Origin: Impatiens glandulifera
Taxonomy: Eukaryota; Streptophyta; Magnoliopsida; Ericales; Balsaminaceae
Reading direction: 5' to 3'
Assembly (NCBI RefSeq): GCF_907164915.1
Contig: NC_061867.1
Coordinates: 716,001-780,000, forward strand
Length of the DNA: 64,000 nt
Shown: positions 23,756 to 34,520 of the stretch, one piece after another
Layout of the letters: each line of letters opens with the position of its first letter
Position numbering within the stretch: the first letter of the stretch is position 1
Notes under the pieces: generated by a model
Seen by the model: the letters and a program-made list of their open reading frames with translations, nothing else
Told to the model about the DNA's origin: nothing
Databases searched by the model: none
Program-made: the position numbers and the translations under genes

Positions 23756-25080
23756 TTTCTATATACTCTCAAAAAGGAAGTAAGGAATGAATGAATGAAG
23801 AAAGGAAAGGATGATTATGTGAGATGAGAAAAGGCAAAAGGGTATGTTAGATTTATATATAGAAGGAATTAATGAATTAGACTCATATAGTTAAACTAAT
23901 AATATCAAGCATGTGACACCACCTTCAATAATTGTTAGTCAAATGTATGCATTTTGACTAACAACTGTCTCCCCCCAAGAACCGGGATTAAAATTTAAAG
24001 ATGCACATATGCTTGCTTGTTATCACCTCATCCATTTACATGTGCACATGCTCAGTCATAATGCTTATCTTTCTCCAATAAATAATTAAATGCCACAAAA
24101 GATTACTTACAGATTGGAGTATCTAATCGGCAGAAAGAATATTATGGATTACTTACTATCAATGGAAGAAATTTATTTGATGTCAAAAAGACCAACTTTC
24201 AGTTAGATTTGAAACTTTTAATCATCTTTTTGAGATGTATTTTGTTTCTTATGTGTGTTTAACTTATGAAAAATCATGTCAATAACTTGTTACATTTGTT
24301 TTTTTATTGTATCCTTATATTGTTTTCCTATATGGATATGGTGCTAGTGCATATGTACTCCAAGATATAGATATAGTTTTGACTTTTGGTTATTGGATCA
24401 AGGAAGCCTAGTTGATTTACTAAATCTTACAAAATCAAGAAAGCCTAGTTGATTTAGTATATCTTACAAAAAGTGTTCCTAAAAAGCTAATGTCTGAAAA
24501 ACTTTCTAAATTTATATCCTATATACAATTACATATATATCTTCTCTTGTTACACTAAAGTTTGTGTTCTTACTAAAGAATAATCAATTAAAATCAAATT
24601 TATATCTTATGCATGTATTTGTGATGAATACAAAGTAACTTACTTTAAGTGATATTTTTAATTTTATGAATGAATTAAATTAAAAATAATCAAATCAAAT
24701 TAATATGTTAGTTATTTTGTAACGATAATAGTACCCAAATTGAAGTACTGTCATTTCTCTTCTGCATCTCCGTTAGCATAGAGAAAGTTAATTGATGTAG
24801 TCATCAATTGGAAAAACATTCATAACTTTAAGAAATAGAAGACTCAATAATATATACTTTAGGAGCTTTTCCTCTCTTGAACCTTCTTACAAATTTAGAT
24901 TATGATCTAATTCAAAAAATTATATCTTTATCATCCTTTACAAATTTCACCAAGACAAGATAAGAATCTACAAATTCAGCTATAACTCCACATATTATTT
25001 TCATTAAAGCAGAGGCAGCTAGAGAGTTATGTATATGTACAGAGAGTGAGTGAGAGTGTGAGAATGTGTATATGTGTGTG
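23756..25080. other. Upstream region of the 23297 gene and spacer
   Basis: Just above 23755 is the likely 5' leader and promoter of the minus-strand gene. A TATA-like tatatata lies at about 23853-23861. A duplicated block (aagcctagttgatttact near 24405 and 24443) is visible. No further coding region is seen. Confidence 0.45.
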
Positions 25081-25787
25081 AGGGAGAGACAGAGTCATTA
25101 CATTGGACCATATGTAGCCCACATTGCACGTTCTAACCCTAATAGAGAGCTGGATCTATGCTCATGTGTCAAACAATGTATCATACAATGATACAAAGAC
25201 ACCCAATCAAGGGCCACACATGTGCCCTAGAGAAAATTTACTAATAAAACTAAAGATTGGCTATATCAGAAGCTAAGTCTTGCAATTGACTAATAATATA
25301 GGATTCCTAACATTTCTTGGACTATACAGCTGACTAATTTCACATGGTACTAACTATGAATATCCATTATATATCCAGAATTTCAGATACAAAAGACAAA
25401 TGGGTTGTGAACAGCTGGATGATTCCAAAGAACATAATCGTGATGGAAAGAGATTCAAATATTTTAATAAGCAGGGGCTGCATGTTTCTGTCCCCTACCT
25501 TTGTATTGGTCTTCAATTAAATGAGCAGAATTCTCTCAACTTAAAGAAATAGTTTGTACTATTATGTTGTGTTGTATTAACAAAAGGTTGCACTACTTTT
25601 CCATTTATTTATTTATATATGAATAGATCAGTGATGTTCATAATCCTAATCATGTTTAGATAGTCAATCTGATTCCCTAACTACAATATTAAGATGTAGA
25701 TCTTGAAGATATGCATAGATCTAGAAACATAAAAAGATCTGTTCAGATAGTATCGAAAAGTTATAATACAAATCAGGAGGAACTAAC

Positions 25788-26300
25788 CTGTCTCGTGAAA
25801 GGAACTGTTTCTTGATCAGTCCTGCACACAAAAATGACAATTACAGTCAATGCTTTTGCTTCCACATGATTCGTTGATGGATAGTGTGAATAAGTGCATA
25901 ACAATTACAGATAAATCAATGAGTTAACTTATTGAACATTGAAATCAGATTCTACAAACGCGTATATATTCTACATTGAAATATTTTCAAATTAGTGAAC
26001 TGTGAGTCTGCGACTGAAGAAAACTATATTCATTCGGTAAGATGATTGTATCTAGTTGAAAGAAATATATATACCTTAATTTGGCAACAGATCAATGAAA
26101 TGTTAACTTCATTTCTCTCTTTCTTTCACAATTCGTATCGTCAGATCACCACCTCCATCGCTGTATCAGCCTCTCTCAAGTGATAGGATGACAGATTTGA
26201 TCTCCATTGATGGATTCTAGATCAGAAAATGGATTATTTGGATTGCTCGATGAACAACGGCATGAGAGAAACCATCTCATTTTCTAAAATTCGCGGGAAA
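25788..26300 (-). ncRNA. Candidate spliced non-coding transcript
   Basis: On the minus strand a GC-richer stretch (about 26290 down to 26075) ends in AAG|GTATAT. Further on comes tgtgtgcag, a 34-nt segment (25821-25788) and CAG|GTTAGT. Both junctions fit plant splice consensus. The first exon contains several ATGs, but each opens only a very short frame (for example M-E-I-K-S-V..., 13 codons), so no protein is apparent. This could be a long non-coding RNA, a primary microRNA, or the 5' leader of a gene whose coding part lies below 25788 and was not recognised. No transcript evidence is available. Confidence 0.3.
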
Positions 26301-26348
26301 CCCGACGCCTCTTAAACGAGCTTAAAATTTTGAATAAGTAAAGCCCAT

Positions 26349-26769
26349 ATTAGGTATCATTAGGACTTTAAACGAGTCAAGTCCGCGAGCTCAAGCAAAC
26401 TTGGGAGTCGAGCTCGATTAAATATTTATTAGTTCGATTCGAACTCAATTTCGAACGAATTTTTTCAACTCGAAAAACTTAACTAAAAATTAAAATTTCA
26501 AATATTTAAAAAAAAATATTTATTTTAAATTTTAATATTAATTAAATAAATAAAAGTATTATTTATTATCCTCGAAAAAAATCGATAAATAATCGATCAA
26601 ATATTATATGAGCTCGAACTCGACTCGATCAAGTATTATATGAGCTCGAACTCGAATATTATACGAGCCGGCTCGAGCTCAATTCGAACTTAATCAAAAT
26701 TAAACTCAAGTCGAACTTTGATTACGGCTCGCAGACGACTCCCGAGCAGTTCTCTAGCATTAGGTATCA
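26349..26769. mobile_element. hAT-type MITE (~400 bp), copy 2
   Basis: The body is 26360-26758, flanked on both sides by ATTAGGTATCA (26349-26359 and 26759-26769), of which 8 bp would be the expected hAT duplication. The inside shares gagctcgaactcgac and cgagccggctcgagctc words with copy 1 at 9809-10211. It has no coding capacity. It lies just upstream of the candidate non-coding transcript. Confidence 0.75.
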
Positions 26770-28234
26770 CTCATTCCCTGGATCATAACCAACCATCTGG
26801 GCCTGGCCTGTTAGAAATATCAGATTTTGGACTTTAGGTCCAGAAAAAGTACCCTCGGGTCAAAAGCCCAAAAACTGATATTGGATTTAAATTAAATGTT
26901 TTTGAAAACAATATAATGTTTGTTGGTTGGAAACCAATTTAAAAGTTTGTAAAAACAAATTAAAAAATCTACCTCATGTATAAAAAAATATAAAGTCTTA
27001 ATCAATATCTCATGGCCAAGTTTGAATATTAAAAATAAAACTCCATAGAGTATTCAAGCTCTACAAGTCAGACTTACAAAAACTATATAATATTTCAATT
27101 GTAAAATGTAACCTTAAGGAAAAAAAATTGACCTAATATTTTATTTTGGGTGGTAGTTTGAACCTTTCTTTTTTTTCCTTTTTTTTATTAATGAATGAGA
27201 GTTACGGGTTAACATTAAGAATGTACTACTTTTATACACCTGATTTCATATATATTAAAAATGATAAGAATCGGTTAAGTAAAACGACAAATTATTGACA
27301 TGAGAAAAAAAATTTAATACAACCACGTTATCCAAGTTATTGAGTTGCTCGTAAACCCCTCTAGAAGAACGATTAACTTTTAACTTCCCGACCGACTCAA
27401 TTGATTTTCCTGAACGAATTTAAAAAAAAACGTAGTAATAATAATAATAATAATATGAATAATGCAGACGATATACACACTCACTCGTATCATTAAGAAT
27501 TTAACTTTATTCAAATTAATTATTACAAATAATAATAAATTTTAAAATCAATAAACCTTAACAACTTCACACGATTATATAATATGAATCGTATGATATG
27601 AGTCAAAATTTTGAAAATAAAATAAAAATACAGCAATGCTATTAATTAATAATAAATACTTGACCAAGAAAATACTAATTAATAATTAATCTAATTGACC
27701 TATAATTAGCACTTAGAGATTATGAATTGATGATATTATAAAGTGAGAAGATAAGAGTTTAAGTCAAGTTAGCGTGGCCATTACTTTCCTAATTAATTCT
27801 TTAGAACTGACCTAATACCACCAATAGGTTAAATCCAAGATTCAATAATAAATAATTTATTGTTATGAAACTTATAATAATATACAATTTGGCTATTTTT
27901 ATATTAATGTTTCTTTGTCAGACCGATCAAATATTCAACACCAACTATAGATGGTAAAAATGACATATCATTATTAATTAATTATACTAATTATGACATC
28001 TATCATTTATTCAAATTTATATGGAGGTAATATATATATTCAGTAAAATTTTGATTTTATAATTTTATAATTTTTCACAAACAATATGACAAGTTTATGT
28101 TTATTTGGTTACTGCATCCAAAAATAAAAGTTACTTAAATGTATTATTATTATTATTATTATTCTTACATTTTATTTTTTCAAATAAAATTAACTTAACA
28201 TGAAAATCATATTATTTGTCATGTGGGGAAAAAC
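26770..28234. other. AT-rich intergenic DNA with dispersed repeat
   Basis: No gene. Positions 27330-27480 carry a block (cccgaccgactcaattgatt) shared with 42355-42420 and 57555-57605. (AAT)n and (ATT)n runs lie at about 27435-27455 and 28143-28163. Confidence 0.5.
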
Positions 28235-28367
28235 TCTTGTTGTGTTAGCGACTTAACACTAACTTTAAGTTCCTAGGTTCGAATCCGTCAGACAACAAGT
28301 TCTGCGCCTAGTTAAACGGTTATGTGTGTTTTCGGGTTACATACTTGATCCGTTGTCCCATTTTTTA
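28235..28367 (+). mobile_element. SINE-like element, family A copy 3
   Basis: The B-box-like taggttcgaatccgtcagac is almost a perfect GGTTCGAATCC. The body cgcctagttaaacggttatg then gttttcgggttacatactt ends with ttgtcccattttttat. Same family as 8784, 9161 and 32739. Confidence 0.72.
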
Positions 28368-29028
28368 TACATAATTTATCCCTTAAGTCGTTTTATACAT
28401 CATTTATCTTTTATCCTTTAAGTCACACCCTCATTTTTTTTCAAACTCATCCAACTATAATTTCTAGATCCGTTATAGATTTACATAAAATACAAATTGT
28501 TTATCCAACTAAATATGTCATAAAATTAATATCTCCTACACATTTTATCCTACAATCAATCTATTAACTAAAGTAATAATAATAAAATATTTATTTATTT
28601 AAACAAATATTTTTTCATTGTATAATAATAATTAAATATTTTCACGTATAATCAAACTTTTCATAACCCGATACCAAACAAAATTATTTAAATAACTCAT
28701 TTAGGGTTATTTAAACAACCCAAATCCGATTTCATTTCTCAAATTTTAATATTCACATATAAAATGAAATTGAAAACCGGATTAAAATGGAATCAAGTCA
28801 ACAAATGGGAAATCCATGCATGATTAGGTTAGGTGGGTATTTTATAATCACATAGTTTTGTCATTTAGAGATATATTAATTGTAAACAAGTTGACAATAA
28901 TGTAAAAAAATAAACCCTATAAGTTGATCTTATCTCTTAATTACTTAATGTGCTTCAAAACTTATACATAAACGTTCATTCTAGCTACAATTTTTGAACT
29001 AATATTAGAATTATTAACATTATTAAGT
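28368..29028. other. Spacer and promoter region of the first PLAC8 gene
   Basis: AT-rich. No distinct core promoter element other than AT-rich stretches was recognised, and no gene is visible. Confidence 0.4.
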
Positions 29029-30263
29029 ATGTATCCCTCAATACAATTAGATCAGCAGACCAAATATGCATCGGAAGGAGCTAACGTTGGCCATCCTTAT
29101 CCGGCGTATATTTCTCCAACTGTCCGTTCTGTCAGCGTTTCCCGACACTGGTCTACCGGTCTTTGCCATTGCTGCGATGATCCAGCAAACTGTAAGTTTG
29201 TTGATCTCGGGTTTTTTCGGTTTTATACGAGTTTTGAGTAATCTTTATTCAACTTAATTTTAAAAAAAATGTTTTTTAAGTTTGTTGATAATTTTAAAGG
29301 ATATTTTGATATTTTAGAAGATAAAATGAGTGACTAGAGAAAACATATATTGGATTTTGAATCAAATTCAAAAACACACAATATTAAACAAGTTCAAGTA
29401 TTGTTGAAATCAATGATGATTAGCGACAGTTACTATAAGACTGTCGCTATTGATATTTGTTTAAATGTTTTTTTTAGTAGTGTTTGGGTGTCTTTATGTA
29501 GGTTGTATCACTGGATTTTGCCCTTGTATCACATTTGGACAGATAGCCGAGATTGTTAACAAAGGCTCTCCACGTAAGGATTAATCGGATTCTTTTATGA
29601 TACATAATACTATTTGTAATTTGTTCGGTTATAAACTTTTGAGTGAATTAATTTGTTGTTGTTATAGAATGTGGAGTTAGTGGAACATTTTACTGTATGC
29701 TGTTGGCGACTGGATTGGCTTGCCTTTATTCGTGTAGCTATCGATCTAGGTTGAGGGGACAATACGACTTGCATGAAGCTCCTTGTGTGGATTGCCTTGT
29801 CCACTTTTGTTGCGAGACTTGTGCCCTTTGTCAAGAATATAGAGAGCTGAAGAATCGAGGTTTCGATATGGGAATTGGTATGTATGTTTGTAAGTATATG
29901 AGTTTATTTATGCAGTTTAGTTTAGTAGCTTATAAGATTGGTTCAAAAGAAGAAGAAAAAACAAGGTCAAAGTCTTTCCGGGTCATTTATATTTGTGATT
30001 AAATTCACCTCTAAAATTAGACAAACTCTAAGTAAATTGTAGAAGTAGCTAATTGAATTTGTGTTTCCAATTAAAAAATCAGTTTAGACATGAGAATTAG
30101 ACAAAAACATTTTATTGTTTTATTATGAAAGTGTATTACATTAGTAGGAGACCTTCATGTTGAAATTTTAGTATAATAATTTACAGGTTGGGAAGCCAAT
30201 GTCGATAGGCAGACGCGGGGTGTGACAACTGTACCTTCTGTGCCGACAGGCATGATGAGATGA
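29029..30263 (+). CDS. PLAC8-family, plant cadmium resistance (PCR)-like protein, tandem copy 1
   Basis: Small Cys-rich plasma-membrane protein. Relatives in Arabidopsis (PCR1/PCR2) act in Cd/Zn export, and relatives in maize and tomato (CNR/FW2.2) affect cell number. The model has four exons, 29029-29191, 29502-29573, 29668-29877 and 30187-30263, making 522 nt and 173 aa. Motifs are [15 protein letters not shown], then [20 protein letters not shown] (the CCxxxxCPC signature), a hydrophobic segment [13 protein letters not shown], then [34 protein letters not shown] and the typical tail PTGMMR. Splice phases are identical to copy 2 downstream. Metal transport versus growth control cannot be decided from sequence. 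Confidence 0.9.
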
Positions 30264-31198
30264 ACGTCCCGAGTTATAATTTGTCAATTTTAGGTGTTCT
30301 CATTCATCGTGCATTTATTTTGTAAAATTGTTTGAGTTTGTTGTTGTTTACTTTTTATTATTGCTTCTCATGCATTAAGTCACAAACAAACATTTCTTAC
30401 GATATTTAGGGTTTGTTCGGATTCGGATTTTGATATAACATGATTTATTTAAAAAATGATAATTGGTGAGATTTTGTCGTTAATTTTTTTTTAAAAGTAT
30501 TAATATATAATAATAAAATAAAAAATATTTTAGTATTTATATTAATAATTGATCAGTGATGTGATTAATAAAAAATTGAGTGAAATGATATTTGATTATA
30601 TTAAATTATTTAAATAACACCAACCGCTCTTATAGTTCACGTAACTGATTAACATTTGTTTCTCGTTATTATTTGAATTCATTTATTTTTAAGATTAACT
30701 TTCATGGAAATGATATACATTACAAAAACAATGATTTCAACACAATTAAAGAAAAATGGTGACACATAACTTTTAGTGCACACAACTTCTAATGGGTATA
30801 AAGTTAGCCCTAGTTGTCAAAAAAGAAATCATTTCAATTTTCCTTATTTCAAACTAGACTCGTCTTTATCTTTATTTTTATTTTTATTGAAGATTTAAAT
30901 CATACATTCATATAATTAATATTATTTGAAATTTTGGATTAATTGAATTAATCTCCATTGGTCAACTAAAAATGCATTGGACCATGTGTAACGCAATTTG
31001 CACGTTCTAATCCTCATTGAAACCTGTGTTAAATTTGTCTAATAATAATATATTTAGTATTTCAGTATGAAATAAGCCCAACCTTATAAAATATAAGACA
31101 CAACAATCAATATATGCAATCTCTAGAGAGGGCATATATATAGTCACCGTACGTTTTAGCTTACCTTAATAGAAATAATAATACTAAAAATTAATAAT
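30264..31198. other. Spacer between the tandem PLAC8 genes
   Basis: The first part is the copy 1 3' UTR. Then comes AT-rich DNA with a MITE-like start near 30411 (gggtttgttcggattc). A 40-bp block at 30975-31014 matches one at 25101-25140 (34 of 40 bases by eye) and lies about 190 bp upstream of copy 2. Confidence 0.5.
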
Positions 31199-32148
31199 AT
31201 GTATTCTAGTTCAATGCAAGATCATCATCAACACAACAAGTATGCATCTCAAGGGGTTCCCGGAAATGCTCCGTCTTATGTTTTTACAGGAGTCCAGTCG
31301 TCGACTAACTCCGCTTCGAGACACTGGTCTACCGGTCTTTGCCATTGTTGCGATGATCCAGCAAACTGTAAATAACGTTGGATCCATGTCTTTCTTTTGA
31401 TAATGTTTTTGTTTAAAACAGTATATTATTGTTGTCTTGACTCTTGATGTATATAATTGTAGGTTTTATAACCGGGTTTTGCCCTTGCATTACATTTGGA
31501 CAGGTAGCTGAGATTGTTAACAAAGGCTCCCCATGTAAGAATTTACCCTTTTTCCGGCGCTTTATTAAAAAATTGATTTATTTACCGACGCTTTTATATT
31601 CTTTAGCGACGCATGTTCATGTTTACCGACGCTTTTGGTAGTTTAATTAAGATTTGTGCTATTATTTTGCATGCAGCATGTGGAGAGAGTGGTGCATTGT
31701 ATGGTTTGTTGATGGTGACTGGTTTGGCTTGTTTGTATTCGTGCGCCCATAGATCGAGATTGAGGGGTCAATACGATTTGGAAGAAGCCCCTTGTGTGGA
31801 TTGCCTTGTACACTTTTGTTGCGAAACTTGTGCCCTTTGTCAAGAATACAGAGAGCTTAAGAATCGTGGCTTCGACATGGGCATAGGTGTGTTGGTTTAA
31901 TCTCATATTTTTTGAAAAGATGTAACAAATTTCATTAATCCATTTTTTTCGAGAAAAAGTGGTTGAAACCTATCTAAACACAAATCCATTCAAGTTATAA
32001 CATATTTGTCATATTAGATAAAACTATTTTCATCTTTGTGTTGAAAACCCTAGTGCGATTTTATGTTTTAGGTTGGGAAGCCAACGTGGACCGGCAGACT
32101 AGGGGTGTGGCCAGCGCTCCGGCAGTGCCAACCGGCATGATGAGGTGA
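31199..32148 (+). CDS. PLAC8-family, plant cadmium resistance (PCR)-like protein, tandem copy 2
   Basis: Same family and expected membrane role as copy 1. The model has four exons, 31199-31367, 31463-31534, 31677-31886 and 32072-32148, making 528 nt and 175 aa. Exons 2, 3 and 4 match the copy 1 lengths exactly (72, 210, 77 nt). The N-terminus differs (His/Gln-rich, [12 protein letters not shown]). Core motifs are [55 protein letters not shown] and [19 protein letters not shown], with tail PTGMMR. The signature second Cys is Phe here (CFxxxxCPC), while copy 1 has CC. Members with either form exist in the family. Intron 1 donor is GTAAAT. Both copies look intact. Confidence 0.9.
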
Positions 32149-32738
32149 TTGATCGGTTGGCAGAATTCTTCCTATTCAGGTGGCATGTGTAATTTCTCAG
32201 TTATGTATCCGTTTTAATTTATGATATGGCATGTCTTTCTCAAAATTAAGATTTACATTGATTTTTTTTCTTGCTTTAGTGATGATTCTTTTGAATTTGT
32301 ACTTTATTAAGGTTTGTTTATTGCATTCAATATTCTGCTAGAATCAAAACCCATTTAAAATTCTTAGAATTTGAAGTTGGATTTGAGTAAATTTTATTTC
32401 AAACATTTTTTTAGTGATTTACATTCGGAAAATATAAGTTAATTAAATATATTTATAAATTTATGTTTACTCTTCCAATTTAGATTATATTCTCAGTCCC
32501 TATTCTAGATTTTACTTCATAGAGTATTTTGAAATATATAGAGCAATAATGCATGCATTAATTAGAACTTGTTTGGTGTGGTAGGTTATTTCGGATTTTT
32601 ATTAGGTTTTTTTTAAGATTTTTTTTTTGTATGTTGGAGGATGAATTAAATGATTTTATTGATGCTATATAATTTTATTTTAAATTATAAAAGCAAATTG
32701 GAAGTCCTCGTGTCGGTTCTTTTTAAATCCCTCTACAT
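32149..32738. other. 3' UTR of PLAC8 copy 2 and spacer
   Basis: Non-coding. A MITE-like word (aacttgtttggtgtggtagg) lies near 32567. No gene is seen. Confidence 0.4.
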
Positions 32739-32870
32739 TCCTAGCGGCATAAAGATGTGGATATTCTTAACATTTTTTAAATCCTGAGTTTGAGTCCGTC
32801 AAACGATAAGTTCTGCGCCTGAATTAAATGGTTAAGTGTGTTTGCGGGTTATATACTTAACCCGCGAGAA
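32739..32870 (+). mobile_element. SINE-like element, family A copy 4
   Basis: It begins ctagcggcataaagatgtgg. The B-box-like word is ctgagtttgagtccgtcaaa. The conserved body gttctgcgcctg then ttaaatggttaagtgtgttt and gcgggttatatacttaaccc places it in family A. It lies about 600 bp upstream of the 3' end of the CML gene. Confidence 0.7.
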
Positions 32871-33462
32871 TTAATCGCATCCCAAAGAAAAAAGAAACTA
32901 ACATTTTCAAAATATATATATATATATATAAAAGAAATTTTATTTGACTAAAATGACATATTTGGAAAAGCCAACGTCAAATCTCACCAATTTTACTAAT
33001 ATTATATATTTAAGTTTATTGTAGCCCTTTGAACTTATGTACTAAGTTCAAACTAATCCTTAATATTTTTCATTCATGTAAAATTGAGACATAAGTTACA
33101 TCCACCCTTTAACTTGACATTTTTTTTAAGTAATTTTAGGTTTCAAAAAAATTAAATTTCAAGGACTTGTGACAATTTTGTTGTTGTTGTATATATATAT
33201 AATCTTAGGGTCAATAAAAAGTTCTTAATACATAAAGTCATTTTCTTTTTAAAAACTATCAAAATTTTGTAAAGAAACCATGTTGATAATATTACATAAA
33301 TCTAGGCTCAATTCTAACATGAATAAACTAAAATTATTGATTTGATTATTTAGAACAATATTGCTAAATGTCTTCAACAATATATGTTTATCACATTACA
33401 TTAGATATTATAAGTACACTAATGATACATTAGGATTTCAATAAGTTCGAACAATCACATTT

Positions 33463-34014
33463 CTAATGCAACTTCATGGTACGAGTCATCATGGTCACGA
33501 ACTCGTCAAAGTCAATCGCCCCATCCCCATTTTTGTCAACCGCCCTAACCATTTTCCTACACTCACGAAGGCTGCACCTTTCCCCGATCCTCTTCAACAA
33601 CTCAAACACCTCTTCCACGCTAATCTTACCGTCACCATCTTTATCAAAAGCACGAAACGCACTCTGAATATCAGCAGTCTTCACACCTCCATCCTTCTTT
33701 TGAGCTTCGGTGAATTCTTTGAAGTCAATGAAGCCATCACCATTCAAGTCAGCCACTTCAAATATCTTACGTACATCACGGGCTTCATGATCCCTCCCAA
33801 GTGCGATGAGGATATCCTTATACTCATCCGGGGAGATCTTCCCATCCTTGTTGGAGTCAAATTTGTCGAAAACTCGCCTAATTTCGGAAGAACTTTGCTG
33901 ATAAATGGGCAACCCTGAGTTTTGTCGGTCATTAGAAGAGAATAACTTTGAGGGTTTTTTGAGAAAACTCTTTTTTGAGAGGCTGTATTGGAAATCTAGA
34001 AATCGAGTTGACAT
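33463..34014 (-). CDS. Calmodulin-like calcium-binding protein (CML)
   Basis: Calcium sensor that relays Ca2+ signals by binding target proteins. A single exon encodes 183 aa, with the start at an ATG giving MSTRFLDFQY. Four EF hands are visible, with loops DSNKDGKISPDE (53-64), DLNGDGFIDFKE (89-100), DKDGDGKISVEE (124-135) and DKNGDGAIDFDE (160-171). All four keep Asp at position 1, Gly at position 6 and Glu at position 12, so all should bind calcium. An N-terminal extension of about 40 residues rich in Ser and Lys separates it from true calmodulin. No prenylation box or signal peptide is present. Intronless genes are common in this family. The exact CML number cannot be assigned. Confidence 0.93.
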   Translation of the reverse strand: MSTRFLDFQYSLSKKSFLKKPSKLFSSNDRQNSGLPIYQQSSSEIRRVFDKFDSNKDGKISPDEYKDILIALGRDHEARDVRKIFEVADLNGDGFIDFKEFTEAQKKDGGVKTADIQSAFRAFDKDGDGKISVEEVFELLKRIGERCSLRECRKMVRAVDKNGDGAIDFDEFVTMMTRTMKLH

Positions 34015-34384
34015 TATCTAATATTAGGTTTGAAATAGAGATTTAGATGATCTTGTGTGGATTTTATAATGAGAAGTTTGTAATTGATGGAGAATCTAGC
34101 ATATAGGAAAGAATAAAGCAAACCTTTTAATTTTATTCCATTCCTCAACAAGTTGATGACTTGTATCATTAAATGATCAATTAGGTCCAGATTCTAATAT
34201 AAATAATTGAATGGTGTTTAATCTAGAAGATATGTTATCCTAAGAAGTTATGTAATACATGCAATTTTCTTACAATAACATAATTTAGGTATGAAAACAA
34301 AAAATTCACAAAAACCATCTTAAATGCAAATTTAATTGTTATTCAGATATATGGTTATTTAATATATAAAAAGTTTATAATCCA
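34015..34384. other. CML upstream region
   Basis: Promoter side of the minus-strand CML gene. AT-rich, with no decisive element. No second gene is seen. Confidence 0.4.
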
Positions 34385-34520
34385 CGAAGGTAGCTCAGAT
34401 GTAAGAGTCGACTTAAGAGACCAAATGTCATGAGTTCGATTTAATCTGAAAATGCTTTTAGTTGAAACGAGAGACCATGGTTATGGGGTGTTAAACTAGT
34501 TCTCCTTAATTATAAAAAAA
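34385..34520 (+). mobile_element. SINE-like element, family B copy 2
   Basis: It shows the clearest tRNA-like head of this family: ggtagctcagatgtaagagt (A-box region) and tgtcatgagttcgatttaat (B-box region). The body ends actagttctccttaattata plus an A-rich tail. It is too long and diverged to be a functional tRNA, and no cloverleaf 3' acceptor arm is present. Confidence 0.6.

Noticed and set aside
33466..33918. 150-codon open frame on the + strand
   Set aside because: Antisense shadow of the four-EF-hand CML gene.
34385..34460. Possible tRNA gene (ggtagctcag start)
   Set aside because: The B box is degenerate, no acceptor-stem partner is found, and the sequence continues into a conserved body and A-rich tail, so it is a SINE-like element.
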